Assembly (NCBI GenBank): GCA_903917345.1
Contig: CAIXAE010000008.1
Location: forward strand, 62,001 to 126,000
Reading direction: 5' to 3'
Length of the DNA stretch: 64,000 nucleotides
From: an uncultured Methylococcaceae bacterium
GTDB taxonomy: Bacteria > Pseudomonadota > Gammaproteobacteria > Methylococcales > Methylomonadaceae
A program made the translations under genes and the position numbers. How positions within the stretch are numbered: position 1 is the first letter of the stretch; every line of letters begins with the position of its first letter. The notes beneath the pieces were generated by a model, which saw only the letters and a program-made list of their open reading frames with translations, made no database searches and was not told where the DNA came from. Positions 37,911-48,264 of the stretch are shown here, piece by piece.

Positions 37911-38927
37911 ATGAAAAAAAGTGACTTCAATTACAATCTGCCCGACGCTTTAATTGCTCAATTTCCCTTAGATCAACGCGATGGTAGTCGTATGCTGTGT
38001 ATGAACCGTCATACAGGTGCAATAAAAGATCTGTATTTTACAGATATCATCAACTTACTGAATGAAGATGACCTGCTAGTCTTTAATAATACAAAAGTTA
38101 TTCCTGCGCGCTTATACGGTAAGAAACAAACGGGTGGAAAAATTGAGATATTAATTGAGCGTGTTATTAATTCTCATCAAGCAATAGCACATATTAAGGC
38201 TAGCAAAGCCCCAAAGCCCGGCACTCTTATCGAGTTAGATGACGGCTATGTCTGCACGGTTGAGGGTAGGGTTGATGATTTATTTCAATTAGATTTCAAT
38301 CATCTAAATATTCTCGATCTCTTAGACAAAATTGGCCATATTCCTTTACCGCCTTACATTACCAGAGCGGATGACGCTTCTGATTTAACGCGTTATCAAA
38401 CCGTATTTGCTAAAGAATCTGGAGCTGTGGCAGCACCGACTGCTGGCTTACATTTTGATTTAGCCATGCTAGATAAAGTTAAAGCTAAAAATATAGCGAC
38501 GGCATTTGTTACCTTGCATGTGGGCAGTGGTACTTTTCAACCGGTAAGGGTAGAAAACTTAGCTGAGCATCTAATGCATAAAGAATATTTTGCCGTTTCA
38601 GAGCAAACAGTCGAAGCAGTTAATGCGGCTAGGGCAAGAGGTGGCAGAGTGATAGCCATTGGTACCACAGCCGTTAGGGCATTAGAATCTGCTTCTAAAA
38701 GTGGTGTTTTAAGCACTGGCTTTGGCGATACTGATTTGTTTATAACCCCTGGTTATCAATTTAAATCTGTCGATGCGATGCTAACAAACTTTCACTTACC
38801 CGAATCGACTTTATTAATGCTTGTTTCTGCCTTTGCAGGTTATGAACCTGTTATGCAGGCTTATCAACATGCAATTGATGAGTCTTATCGATTTTTTAGT
38901 TATGGCGATGCCATGTTTTTAAGTTAA
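37911..38927 (+). CDS. queA: S-adenosylmethionine:tRNA ribosyltransferase-isomerase
   Basis: This enzyme transfers and rearranges the ribosyl part of SAM to make epoxyqueuosine on tRNA wobble bases. It starts MKKSDFNYNLPDALIAQFPL. Core motifs include RDGSRMLCMNR, ESGAVAAPTAGLHF, VTLHVGSGTFQPV and TNFHLPESTLLMLVSAFAG. The 338 residues fit the family. The gene follows tRNA-Leu in the opposite direction. The usual partners tgt and yajC are not next to it; mfd follows instead. Confidence 0.96.
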   Translation: MKKSDFNYNLPDALIAQFPLDQRDGSRMLCMNRHTGAIKDLYFTDIINLLNEDDLLVFNNTKVIPARLYGKKQTGGKIEILIERVINSHQAIAHIKASKAPKPGTLIELDDGYVCTVEGRVDDLFQLDFNHLNILDLLDKIGHIPLPPYITRADDASDLTRYQTVFAKESGAVAAPTAGLHFDLAMLDKVKAKNIATAFVTLHVGSGTFQPVRVENLAEHLMHKEYFAVSEQTVEAVNAARARGGRVIAIGTTAVRALESASKSGVLSTGFGDTDLFITPGYQFKSVDAMLTNFHLPESTLLMLVSAFAGYEPVMQAYQHAIDESYRFFSYGDAMFLS

Positions 38928-38962
38928 AACTAACCTTTATATTTAAATAAGCACGATTTCTG

Positions 38963-41900
38963 ATGTCTAATTCCTCAATCTTTTCACCTAGTGTTCCAAG
39001 CTCTAAAGAATCCCTTGTTATTTGGACAGGTTTAACGGGTTGTGCTGATGCCTTAAGTTTGGCTTCTGCTATTAATAACTCAAAGCATTTATTTGTAATC
39101 ATTACCCCTGATAGTCAAACAGCTTTACGACTAGAACATGAATTAGCCTTTTTTTTAGCCTCAGATATTGCTTTATTACATTTTCCAGATTGGGAAACCT
39201 TACCGTATGATGTTTTTAGTCCTTTATCCGAAATTATCTCAGAACGCTTAAAAACCTTAGCTTTATTACCCGAAGTTAAGCGTGGGGCTTTAATTTTATC
39301 GGCCACCACCTTAATGCATAAACTTGCACCTAGGGAGCATGTTTTAGCGAATAGTTTTTCTATTAAAGTTGGGGATATCTTTAATTTAGAACTCAATAGA
39401 ATTAAGTTAGAAAGTGTGGGTTATCAGTGTGTATCACAGGTATATCAACATGCCGAGTTTGCCGTTAGAGGCGCTATAGTTGATTTATTCCCTATGGGGA
39501 GCAAGGTACCTTATCGAATTGAATTATTTGATGATGAAGTTGAGTCTATACGAACTTTTGACCCTGAATCGCAGCGCTCGCTGGAAAAGATTGATCAAAT
39601 CCAATTATTCCCAGCCCGCGAATTTCCGTTTACTGATGAATCTATTAAGTTATTTAGACAAGCTTTTAGAACCCAATTTCCGGATACTTCCCCAAAAAAT
39701 ACCCTATATGTCGATATTAGCAAGGGCATTACCCCCAACGGCATAGAGTATTATTTACCTTTATTTGTAGAACAAACCGCGACCCTCTTTGAGTATCTGC
39801 CTAAAACTGCGGTATTAGTTGTTTCAGAAGATATCAATAGCACAGCAACTGCTTTCTATAGCGAAGCAGAAGAGCGTTATGAACAACGAAAATATGATCT
39901 TGAACGCCCCTTATTAAAGCCAGAGCAATTATTTTTATCTGCTGATAAATTGACAGAAAACCTGTCTAAATTTGCTCGTATTACCCTGTCTGAACATACC
40001 ATAGGGGCGGACAATGCCTCACCCTGTTTACCGTTACCTCAGGTTATGTTGGATATTAAATCCAACACGCCAGCCGCTAACTTACAAAGTTTTATTGACT
40101 CCTTTGCTGGCAAAATATTATTTGTTTCTGAGTCAGCCGGGCGCAGAGAAGCCTTGATTGATAGACTTCGTACCTACAAAATTAATGTAAAAGTCGTTGA
40201 TAACTGGCAAGGTTTTCTTAATTCGGAAGTTTCACCCTGTATTATTGTTGCCCCGATGGAAAACGGGGTATGTTTAGATAACCCGGCTATTGCAATTATT
40301 ACTGAAAGCCAATTGTCGGGTGAAAAAGTCCTACAAAGACGCAGAAGAAAACAATCTGCAACCAAAGAGTTAGAAAACATTATTAATAATCTTAATGAAC
40401 TCACTATTGGTTCAGCCGTTGTGCATAGGGATCATGGGGTAGGGCGGTATTTAGGCTTACAAACATTACAAATTGGCGGAATTACTTCCGAGTTTTTAAC
40501 TTTAGAGTATGCCAATAACGATAAATTATATGTACCTGTTTCAACCTTGTATGTCATTGGTCGATACACCGGTATGAATCCTGATGCTGCACCTTTGCAT
40601 AAATTAGGTGGCGAGCAATGGTCAAAGCTAAAACAAAAAGCGATTGAAAAAATTAGAGACGTCGCCGCAGAATTATTAGAGATTCATGCAAAAAGAGCGA
40701 TTAAATCGGGTCATGCTTTTGAAATAGATCAGAGTGAGTATCAAACATTTGCGGATGCTTTTGCCTTTGAAGAAACCCCAGATCAACAAACCACTATTGA
40801 AGCTATCCTTGATGACATGGCCAGTGGACAACCCATGGATCGCGTTATTTGCGGCGATGTGGGGTTTGGTAAAACTGAGGTTTCAATGCGTGCGGCTTTT
40901 ATTGCAGCACAAAGCGGTAAGCAAGTCGCAGTATTGGTACCCACTACTTTGTTAGCTCAACAACATTACCAAAACTTTAGAGACCGATTTGCTGATTGGC
41001 CTTTTAGAGTTGAAGTGATGTCTCGATTTGTGACCGCTAAAGAATTAAAACAAATTACAGCCGATTTAGCAGATGGTAAAGTGGATATTGTCATTGGTAC
41101 GCATACACTCTTATCTAAAGAACTTAAGTTTAAAGAACTGGGACTGGTTATTATTGACGAAGAACATCGTTTTGGGGTGCGTCAAAAAGAACACTTTAAA
41201 AAATTACGCAGCGAAATCGATTTCTTAACGCTAACCGCTACGCCTATTCCCAGAACGTTAAACATGGCAATGTCTGGTTTGCGCGATATATCCATTATTG
41301 CCAGCCCGCCCCCTAATCGGCATGCGATTAAAACGTTTATTACCGAATGGGTTGATGCGCAAGTAAAAGAAGCGTGCCTGCGCGAGATAAAACGTGGTGG
41401 TCAGGTGTTTTTCTTGCACAATGAAGTCAAAACCATGGAGAAGATGGCGAGAGAGTTATCCGAGTTAATTCCTGAAGCCCGTATTGAAATCGCGCATGGT
41501 CAAATGCCTGAGCGTGAACTTGAGCGCATCATGTTGGATTTTTACCACCAACGCTTTAATTTATTAATTTGTTCAACGATTATTGAAAGTGGTATTGATA
41601 TTCCTAGTGCCAACACGATTATTATTAATCGCGCTGATAAATTAGGTTTAGCGCAATTACACCAATTAAGAGGCCGAGTAGGGCGCTCTCACCATCGGGC
41701 TTATGCCTACTTTATTGTGCCGCCTAAATCACTATTAACTAAAGATGCGCAAAAACGCTTAGAAGCGGTAGAGGCTTCAGGCGATTTGGGCGCTGGCTTT
41801 ATGTTGTCATCTCATGATCTTGAGATTAGAGGGGCGGGGGAATTATTAGGCGATGGTCAAAGTGGTCAAATTCAAGAGATTGGCTTTACACTTTACACAG

Positions 41901-42412
41901 AATTATTAGATAGAGCGGTTAATTCATTAAAATCGGGTAAACAACCAGAATTAGATGCGCCTATGGATCATGGTGCAGAAGTTGATTTACAAGCAGCGGC
42001 TTTAATACCAGAAGATTATTTGCCTGATATTCATTCAAGATTAGTGTTGTATAAACGTATATCAAGTGCTGAAACGGCAGCGGATTTACGCGAGTTGCAA
42101 ATTGAAATGATAGACCGCTTTGGTTTATTACCAGAGCAAGTTAAAACTTTGTTTAGTGTTGCGGAGTTAAAACAACAAGCTGATAAATTAGGTATTAAAA
42201 AAATTGAAGCAAATAGCGGCGGTGGTCGGATTATTTTTAGCACTGAACCTAAAATTAATGCTGAGAAACTGATTAACTTAATCCAAACCCGCGCTAGTGT
42301 GTTTAAGTTTGATGGAGCTGATAAATTAAAATATATCAAAGCCTTTGAAACAACAGCTGAAAAAATTGAATTTGTCACAAATTTGTTAGTGTTACTAACC
42401 CCAACCGAGTAA
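38963..42412 (+). CDS. mfd: Transcription-repair coupling factor
   Basis: This 1149-residue translocase displaces stalled RNA polymerase and recruits UvrA. The N-terminal UvrB-like module includes PDWETLPYDVFSPLSEIISE. The RNA-polymerase-interacting domain (HRDHGVGRYLGLQTL) is followed by the RecG-like motor with Walker A ICGDVGFGKTEVSMRAAF, the DEEH box VIIDEEHRFGVRQKE, motif VI QLRGRVGRSHHRAYAYF and a C-terminal TRCF domain. Length and all motifs are normal. It begins 35 bases after queA. Confidence 0.96.
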   Translation: MSNSSIFSPSVPSSKESLVIWTGLTGCADALSLASAINNSKHLFVIITPDSQTALRLEHELAFFLASDIALLHFPDWETLPYDVFSPLSEIISERLKTLALLPEVKRGALILSATTLMHKLAPREHVLANSFSIKVGDIFNLELNRIKLESVGYQCVSQVYQHAEFAVRGAIVDLFPMGSKVPYRIELFDDEVESIRTFDPESQRSLEKIDQIQLFPAREFPFTDESIKLFRQAFRTQFPDTSPKNTLYVDISKGITPNGIEYYLPLFVEQTATLFEYLPKTAVLVVSEDINSTATAFYSEAEERYEQRKYDLERPLLKPEQLFLSADKLTENLSKFARITLSEHTIGADNASPCLPLPQVMLDIKSNTPAANLQSFIDSFAGKILFVSESAGRREALIDRLRTYKINVKVVDNWQGFLNSEVSPCIIVAPMENGVCLDNPAIAIITESQLSGEKVLQRRRRKQSATKELENIINNLNELTIGSAVVHRDHGVGRYLGLQTLQIGGITSEFLTLEYANNDKLYVPVSTLYVIGRYTGMNPDAAPLHKLGGEQWSKLKQKAIEKIRDVAAELLEIHAKRAIKSGHAFEIDQSEYQTFADAFAFEETPDQQTTIEAILDDMASGQPMDRVICGDVGFGKTEVSMRAAFIAAQSGKQVAVLVPTTLLAQQHYQNFRDRFADWPFRVEVMSRFVTAKELKQITADLADGKVDIVIGTHTLLSKELKFKELGLVIIDEEHRFGVRQKEHFKKLRSEIDFLTLTATPIPRTLNMAMSGLRDISIIASPPPNRHAIKTFITEWVDAQVKEACLREIKRGGQVFFLHNEVKTMEKMARELSELIPEARIEIAHGQMPERELERIMLDFYHQRFNLLICSTIIESGIDIPSANTIIINRADKLGLAQLHQLRGRVGRSHHRAYAYFIVPPKSLLTKDAQKRLEAVEASGDLGAGFMLSSHDLEIRGAGELLGDGQSGQIQEIGFTLYTELLDRAVNSLKSGKQPELDAPMDHGAEVDLQAAALIPEDYLPDIHSRLVLYKRISSAETAADLRELQIEMIDRFGLLPEQVKTLFSVAELKQQADKLGIKKIEANSGGGRIIFSTEPKINAEKLINLIQTRASVFKFDGADKLKYIKAFETTAEKIEFVTNLLVLLTPTE

Positions 42413-42416
42413 AGCA

Positions 42417-42782
42417 ATGACTGCACTAGTATTAAAAGCTAATGAAACAGAAGAATATTATTTTGATGAGGGTTGTTACATCTTAGAATTATCTAACACC
42501 GCTAATGATCCTGAGGTATCAATAGCCAGAGCAAGAGTTAAACCAGGTGTTACGACTAAGTTACACCGTTTAAAGGGGGTGGTTGAGCGCTATGTTATTA
42601 TTTCTGGTAATGGACTATTTGATGTGCCTGGTGCACCCACACAAAACTTAGCGCCTGGAGACGTGGTAATTATTCTGCCGATGTCTCCACAAAGCATTAC
42701 TAACAACGGCCCTGAGGATTTACTCTTCTTAGCCATCTGTAGCCCACGGTTTACGGTCGATATTTACGAAAATATGGCGTAA
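42417..42782 (+). CDS. Cupin-domain protein
   Basis: A single beta-barrel of 121 residues has RARVKPGVTTKLHRLKGVVE and a second motif LAPGDVVIILPMSPQSITNN. Metal-type ligands are only partly visible: one His in the first motif, and the second motif lacks a clear His. The family includes small mannose-6-phosphate-isomerase-like barrels. The ATG lies four bases after the mfd stop, so it is co-transcribed with mfd. Function is unknown. Confidence 0.75.
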   Translation: MTALVLKANETEEYYFDEGCYILELSNTANDPEVSIARARVKPGVTTKLHRLKGVVERYVIISGNGLFDVPGAPTQNLAPGDVVIILPMSPQSITNNGPEDLLFLAICSPRFTVDIYENMA

Positions 42783-42899
42783 ACATTGGACTACAGGCCT
42801 CAAGACTTGTTATTATCACTACGGCCGATCAAAATTGATTGCCCCCTCAAAATTCACCAGCCATTAGGCGAAAGTTTTAAATAATCTGTGGAGTTAATT

Positions 42900-43919
42900 A
42901 TGCATAATGTCACGTTAATAAAAGGTGATGGAATTGGTCCGTCTATCATGGATGAAGCGGTAAAAGTTATTGATGCGTCAGGCGTAAAAATTAACTGGGA
43001 AGAAGCTTATGCAGGTTTATCTGCCTTCGAAAAATTTGGTACGCCTTTACCAGAAGAAACCTTAACTTCTTTTGATAAAACTCGTGTCGCCTTTAAAGGC
43101 CCTTTAACGACTGTTGTAGGTACTGGCTTTAGAAGTATCAATGTGGCATTGCGTCAACAATATGATTTATATGCTAATGTGCGTCCTGCTAAAAATTGGC
43201 CTGGCATCGTCACGCGTTATGATGATGTTGATATCGTCATCGTAAGAGAAAACACAGAAGGTTTATATGCGGGTCTTGAGCATTACTTAACGCCTAAAAA
43301 AGATATTGCAGAAAGTTTGGCTGTGATTACGCGTGTAGCTTCTGAACGCATTATTGATTATGCCTTTAAATATGCGCGTGATAATAATCGTAAAAAAGTA
43401 ACTGTTTGCCACAAAGCTAATATCCTTAAATATAGCCAAGGTTTATTTTTAGAAGTCGCTAGAGAAATAGCGCCTAAATATCCTGATATTCAATTTGATG
43501 AAAAAATCGTCGATGCGGCTTGTATGCATATGGTAATGAATCCACAACAATTTGATGTCGTTGTAACAACAAATATGTTTGGTGATATTTTATCGGATCT
43601 TACCGCTGGATTAGTGGGTGGTTTAGGTTTAATACCTGGCGCTAATATTGGTGCAGATGCGGCCTTATTTGAAGCGGTACATGGCAGTGCACCTGATATT
43701 ACCGGCAAAAACTTAGCTAATCCTATCGCTGTTATTATGGCGGGTGTTATGATGCTTAACTATTTAGGCGAAACTAAAGCCGCAGATAGAATTAAAGCAG
43801 CTGTAGAAAAAGTAGTTATCGAAGGTAAATTTGTGACCAAAGACATCAATCCAAATTCTACATGCGGTACGGTAGAAATGGGTGATGCCATTGTTGCAGA
43901 GTTGTTAGCTTCTGCTTAA
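42900..43919 (+). CDS. NAD-dependent isocitrate dehydrogenase
   Basis: The track begins at a GTG (42888), but that codon overlaps the GGAG ribosome site of the ATG at 42900, which gives MHNVTLIKGDGIGPSIMDEA and 339 residues. Substrate residues are in GFRSINVALRQQYDLYANVR and the loop VRENTEGLYAGLEHY. The C-terminal motif is EAVHGSAPDITGKNLANPIA. The short form and the sequence resemble the homodimeric NAD-type enzyme rather than the long NADP-specific Icd of enterics. It makes 2-oxoglutarate for the SucAB complex encoded about 14 kb away. 3-isopropylmalate dehydrogenase is the alternative reading and is less likely. Confidence 0.88.
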   Translation: MHNVTLIKGDGIGPSIMDEAVKVIDASGVKINWEEAYAGLSAFEKFGTPLPEETLTSFDKTRVAFKGPLTTVVGTGFRSINVALRQQYDLYANVRPAKNWPGIVTRYDDVDIVIVRENTEGLYAGLEHYLTPKKDIAESLAVITRVASERIIDYAFKYARDNNRKKVTVCHKANILKYSQGLFLEVAREIAPKYPDIQFDEKIVDAACMHMVMNPQQFDVVVTTNMFGDILSDLTAGLVGGLGLIPGANIGADAALFEAVHGSAPDITGKNLANPIAVIMAGVMMLNYLGETKAADRIKAAVEKVVIEGKFVTKDINPNSTCGTVEMGDAIVAELLASA

Positions 43920-43943
43920 ATTTTAAGTAAACTTCTTATATAC

Positions 43944-43983
43944 CAGCACGCCACTTTTTAATTGACTATTAAGTGGCGTGCTG
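43944..43983 (+). terminator. Terminator after isocitrate dehydrogenase
   Basis: A perfect 13-bp stem (CAGCACGCCACTT pairing with AAGTGGCGTGCTG) with a 14-base AT-rich loop lies 24 bases past the stop. There is no long T run, but the stem is very stable. Confidence 0.78.
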
Positions 43984-44063
43984 TGTATCTAATATGTTGC
44001 TGATACAGCAGTCTTTAAAGTGTTATAATTCAATAAAATACAACCTAATAACTCTCCGTTTTT

Positions 44064-45854
44064 GTGCAACTAAAATCAAATCAATCGATTTATACATGGA
44101 AAGGCATTTATAAAATTGCCTTAGAGCACAAGAAAACCCTAATCTATTCCCATATCATTGCCTTATTAGCAACCGTAGCCAGCGTACCTGTACCGTTGTT
44201 AATGCCCTTACTGGTTGATGAAGTTTTATTAAATAAGCCCGGTTGGGTTATTACTTTTATTAATCGATGGTCGCTACTCGAGTGGCAACTACCAATTTTG
44301 TATATTTCAGTAATTTTGGTAGTCAGTCTTTTATTAAGGCTTATTTCTAGTGCATTTAATATTATTCAAGCACGGCATTTTTCCTGCATTTCTAAAGATA
44401 TTATCTTTAGGCTACGAAAGAATTTAATTAATCATCTACAGACTATCTCGATGTCAGAATATGAAAGCTTAGGTTCTGGAAGCGTGGTTAGCCATCTAAT
44501 CAAAGATCTTGATACGATTGATACTTTTATAGGCACGACAGTGAGTCGCTTATTAGTCGCTTTACTCACCATAATGGGCACTGCTGTCATTTTGTTGTGG
44601 ATGCATTGGCAGTTGGGTTTATTTATATTGTTATTAAACCCCGTTGTTATCTATTTAACCCGCCTTGTAGGTTCTCGCGTTAAAGACCTAAAATCTAAAG
44701 AAAACTCTGCATATGAGATTTTCCAACAGTCACTGACTGAAACTTTAGAGGCCATTCATCAAATAAGAGCCAGCAATAGGGAGCATCATTATTGTAAAGC
44801 CCTCATTGAATCAGCTCGCTCTGTAAAAGATTATTCAGCGGCTTATGCTTGGAAAAGCGATGCAGCATCTCGCTTAAGTTTTTTAGTCTTTTTGTTTGGT
44901 TTTGATATCTTTAGAGCAGTTGCCATGTTAATGGTTTTCTACTCAGACTTAAGTATCGGGGAAATGCTGGCCGTATTTGGGTATCTCTGGTTTATGATGG
45001 CGCCTGTACAAGAAATATTGGGTATCCAATATGCCTTTTTTGCTGCGAAAGCGGCTTTGGTAAGAATTAATCGTTTAACATCTCTCCAGCAAGAACCGCA
45101 TTACCCACATAAATACAACCCTTTCTTAAATACCAAAACTGTCGCTATTAGCATCGAAGATTTGCACTTTAGTTACGGCCAAGAGAACATTCTTAATGGC
45201 ATTAATCTAAGTATTAAGTCCGGTGAAAAAATTGCCTTAGTGGGTGCCAGTGGAGGGGGTAAATCTACATTAATACAAACATTGATAGGCGTATATTTAC
45301 CCAGCTCAGGACATATTAAATTTGATGGTGTACCAATTGAAGAAATAGGACTTGATATCGTAAGAGAAAATGTAGTGACTGTATTGCAACACCCTGTGTT
45401 ATTTAACGATACTATCAGAGCTAACCTCACTTTAGGTAAAACGGTGTCTGATGATTCGTTATGGAACGCGTTAGACATTGCCCAATTATCAGATACCGTG
45501 AAAGACTTAGAGTCAGGACTCGATACGATTGTGGGACGCTTAGGTATGCGCTTATCGGGCGGCCAAAGACAACGCATGGCTATTGCTCGCATGGTTGTTG
45601 CTGATCCTAAAGTTGTTATATTAGACGAAGCTACCTCAGCTTTAGATTCTGAAACTGAACATAAACTTCATTTAGCCATGGCAACGTTTCTTAAAGATAG
45701 AACCACCCTGATTATTGCCCACCGTTTAAGCGCAGTAAGGCAAGCAGATCATGTTTATGTATTTGAAGAAGGTGTCATTTGTGAACAGGGACACCATGAA
45801 ACATTGATTACTCAAAAGGGACTTTATGCCAAACTGTATGGCGAGTACCAATAA
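44064..45854 (+). CDS. ABC exporter, fused membrane and ATPase domains
   Basis: This 596-residue half transporter uses a GTG start, as no ATG is nearby. Six helices form the membrane domain (residues about 20-320). The ATPase has Walker A LVGASGGGKSTLIQTLIG, signature RLSGGQRQRMAIARM, Walker B KVVILDEATSALDSE and the switch His in IIAHRLSAVRQ. It works as a homodimer, as in the MsbA/LmrA/SUR-like groups. The substrate is unclear; neighbours (PHP enzyme, flippase) hint at the envelope. It is separated from idh by a strong terminator. Confidence 0.9.
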   Translation: MQLKSNQSIYTWKGIYKIALEHKKTLIYSHIIALLATVASVPVPLLMPLLVDEVLLNKPGWVITFINRWSLLEWQLPILYISVILVVSLLLRLISSAFNIIQARHFSCISKDIIFRLRKNLINHLQTISMSEYESLGSGSVVSHLIKDLDTIDTFIGTTVSRLLVALLTIMGTAVILLWMHWQLGLFILLLNPVVIYLTRLVGSRVKDLKSKENSAYEIFQQSLTETLEAIHQIRASNREHHYCKALIESARSVKDYSAAYAWKSDAASRLSFLVFLFGFDIFRAVAMLMVFYSDLSIGEMLAVFGYLWFMMAPVQEILGIQYAFFAAKAALVRINRLTSLQQEPHYPHKYNPFLNTKTVAISIEDLHFSYGQENILNGINLSIKSGEKIALVGASGGGKSTLIQTLIGVYLPSSGHIKFDGVPIEEIGLDIVRENVVTVLQHPVLFNDTIRANLTLGKTVSDDSLWNALDIAQLSDTVKDLESGLDTIVGRLGMRLSGGQRQRMAIARMVVADPKVVILDEATSALDSETEHKLHLAMATFLKDRTTLIIAHRLSAVRQADHVYVFEEGVICEQGHHETLITQKGLYAKLYGEYQ

Positions 45855-45871
45855 CTTATACGAGCAAACTC

Positions 45872-46705
45872 ATGACACACGTTTATGATCTACATTGCCA
45901 TTCCACAGCCTCCGATGGTGCATTTTCTCCAGAGGCTGTCGTTATAAGAGCTCAGCAACAGGGTGTAACCTCACTCGCTTTGACTGATCACGATACGGTA
46001 GCGGGTTTGGCTGCCGCTAACAAAACAGCAGATTCTATTGGGCTTAATTTTATTCCTGGCATTGAGCTTTCATCAAATTGGCAAAATCATTGTTTACACA
46101 TTGTAGGTTTGGGTATTGATCCGACCTATCAACCTTTGGTTGAAATAACTGACCATTTACAGACCTTACGTTATGAAAGATCTGAAAAGATGGCCGCTAA
46201 ATTGGAGAAAAAAAGAATATTTGGTGCCTTAGAGGCGGTACAAGCAGCGGCAGGCGACGGGATGATTACGCGCACACATTTTGCTGATTTTTTACTTTCA
46301 CAAAAGCATGTAGACACTCATCAAGAAGCGTTTGATCGTTATTTAGGCCAAGGTAAATCTGCTTTTGTGCCAACCATTTGGCCTGAGGTAGAAGAGGTTG
46401 TTAAATGGATTACGGGGGCAGGTGGCATAGCTGTTATTGCACATCCTCTGCGCTATAAGCTGTCTGCCAAGTATATTAAACGCTTGCTGGCTGAGTTTAA
46501 GTTATACGGTGGTAAAGGCATTGAAGTAATCACCAGCAGAATCAGCCAAGATGAAATTCGTTTAATCACTAAATATGCTCAAGAATATGAGCTCGCCGGC
46601 TCGGTAGGGTCAGACTTCCATAATGACACTAATCCTTATGTTGAATTAGGTCTCATTGCCCAATTACCAGCTAACATTACCCCTGTATGGGAATTACTGT
46701 CTTAA
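45872..46705 (+). CDS. PHP-domain phosphoesterase, RNase AM/YciV family
   Basis: The N-terminal PHP metal motif YDLHCHSTASDGAFSPEAVV is followed by LTDHDTVAGLAAA, IPGIELSSNW, VIAHPLRYKL and the last motif GSVGSDFHND. The family includes E. coli YciV (Rnm), which trims RNA 5' ends, and 3',5'-nucleoside bisphosphate phosphatases. At 277 residues the length is normal. The gene lies 17 bases after the ABC exporter and just before the flippase. Confidence 0.88.
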   Translation: MTHVYDLHCHSTASDGAFSPEAVVIRAQQQGVTSLALTDHDTVAGLAAANKTADSIGLNFIPGIELSSNWQNHCLHIVGLGIDPTYQPLVEITDHLQTLRYERSEKMAAKLEKKRIFGALEAVQAAAGDGMITRTHFADFLLSQKHVDTHQEAFDRYLGQGKSAFVPTIWPEVEEVVKWITGAGGIAVIAHPLRYKLSAKYIKRLLAEFKLYGGKGIEVITSRISQDEIRLITKYAQEYELAGSVGSDFHNDTNPYVELGLIAQLPANITPVWELLS

Positions 46706-46721
46706 TCGTTACGCTATCAGT

Positions 46722-48200
46722 ATGAGTATTATCAAGAAACTGGCATCGCAAACTGCCATTTATGGGCTTAGTAGTATTTTTGGGCGATTTCTAAATTATC
46801 TCTTAGTGCCTCTATATACCTATTATTTTTCTGCCGCTGAATACGGTGTTGTCTCCGAGTTTTATGCTTATGCGGGTTTCTTTTCTGTCTTATTACTGTT
46901 CGGATTTGAGACGGGGTATTTTCGATTCCGTGATAAAGCGCAATTAAAGCATGATGTTGCATATTCTACGGCTTTAATGTTTGTACTCTTAATCAATCTG
47001 CTTTTTCTAGGGATTATTGTCATTGCCAATAATCAACTCTCTGCATCTCTAAATTACAGCACTCATCCTGAATACGTTTTGTGCTTTACTGTTATTTTAA
47101 CGTTAGATGCCATGGCTTCTATTCCTTTTGCTCGCTTACGTGCAGAGAATAAAGCCTTTCTTTTTGCAGGCATTAAAATTATTGAAATTTTAATTACCGT
47201 TCTTTTAAGTTTGTTCTTTATTGTCTACTGCCCAAAAGAATTAGCAAGCCATCCTGAGTCTTGGGTAAAAGATCTATATAAACCAGAAACAGGTATTACT
47301 TACATCTTTTTAGCTAATTTGATAGCAAGTGCTTTTAAGTTCATCGTCCTATTTCCCCAATTATTGGGTCTACGCTGGGGATTTGATAGGGCTTTGTTTC
47401 GTAAAATGCTGCGCTACTCCTTACCGATGGTCGTCATTGGTTTCGCGGGGATTATTAACGAAATGCTCGATAGAGCTTTATTAAAGTACCTTTTACCCTA
47501 TGACTTAAAAACCAATATGCAGATGCTTGGGATCTACAGTGCCTGTTATAAATTATCTATTTTAATGACGCTTTTTATACAAGCATTCAGATTTGCCGCT
47601 GAGCCATTTTTCTTTGCCTATGCTGATAAGGATGATGCTAAAGAAGTATATGCAAAGGTACTTAAATATTTTGTTATTTTTTGCGTGTTTATTTTTTTAC
47701 TTGTAACGCTGTTTATAGACTTTTTTAAATACTTTTTAGGGGAAGAGTTTAGAAGTGGACTGACTGCGGTCCCCATATTATTGATGGCTAATTTATGCTT
47801 GGGCATCTACGTTAATTTATCAATTTGGTATAAGTTGACGGATAAAACATTATTAGGCTCATGGGTATCTATTGCAGGCGCACTGATAACAGTGGGTCTT
47901 AATATTTGGTGGATCCCTTTATTAGGTTATATGGGCTCAGCCTGGGCTACATTAGTATGTTATTTTTTTATGACACTAGTATCTTATTTGCTCGGGCGAC
48001 ATTATTATCCAGTGATGTATGATCTTAAACGGATTCTAGGCTACATTGGTTTAGGTATCGGTTTATTTTGTGTCCAAGAACATATCCCACAATACTTTAG
48101 CTGGCAAAAACCCTGGGAAATCTCTGGTTTATTATTGGCTACTTATTTACTAGTCGTCATTTTGTTTGAAAAATCTTACAAATCTCAAGCAATCATTTAG
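46722..48200 (+). CDS. Polysaccharide (Wzx-like) flippase
   Basis: The track begins inside the PHP gene. The ATG at 46722, after that stop, gives MSIIKKLASQTAIYGLSSIF, the standard flippase start, and 492 residues. About 12-14 membrane helices of the MATE/MVF superfamily are visible. Such proteins move undecaprenyl-linked glycans across the inner membrane. No glycosyltransferases or polymerase are adjacent, so the glycan is unknown. Confidence 0.85.
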   Translation: MSIIKKLASQTAIYGLSSIFGRFLNYLLVPLYTYYFSAAEYGVVSEFYAYAGFFSVLLLFGFETGYFRFRDKAQLKHDVAYSTALMFVLLINLLFLGIIVIANNQLSASLNYSTHPEYVLCFTVILTLDAMASIPFARLRAENKAFLFAGIKIIEILITVLLSLFFIVYCPKELASHPESWVKDLYKPETGITYIFLANLIASAFKFIVLFPQLLGLRWGFDRALFRKMLRYSLPMVVIGFAGIINEMLDRALLKYLLPYDLKTNMQMLGIYSACYKLSILMTLFIQAFRFAAEPFFFAYADKDDAKEVYAKVLKYFVIFCVFIFLLVTLFIDFFKYFLGEEFRSGLTAVPILLMANLCLGIYVNLSIWYKLTDKTLLGSWVSIAGALITVGLNIWWIPLLGYMGSAWATLVCYFFMTLVSYLLGRHYYPVMYDLKRILGYIGLGIGLFCVQEHIPQYFSWQKPWEISGLLLATYLLVVILFEKSYKSQAII

Positions 48201-48264
48201 CGCTGTCATATTCTTGACGCTAAGGTCTAATAAAATAGAGTATTTATATTCTAATTAAGATTTC

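Noticed and set aside
43920-44063. A riboswitch ahead of the ABC exporter
   Set aside because: The only strong structure is the simple 13-bp hairpin, better explained as the idh terminator.
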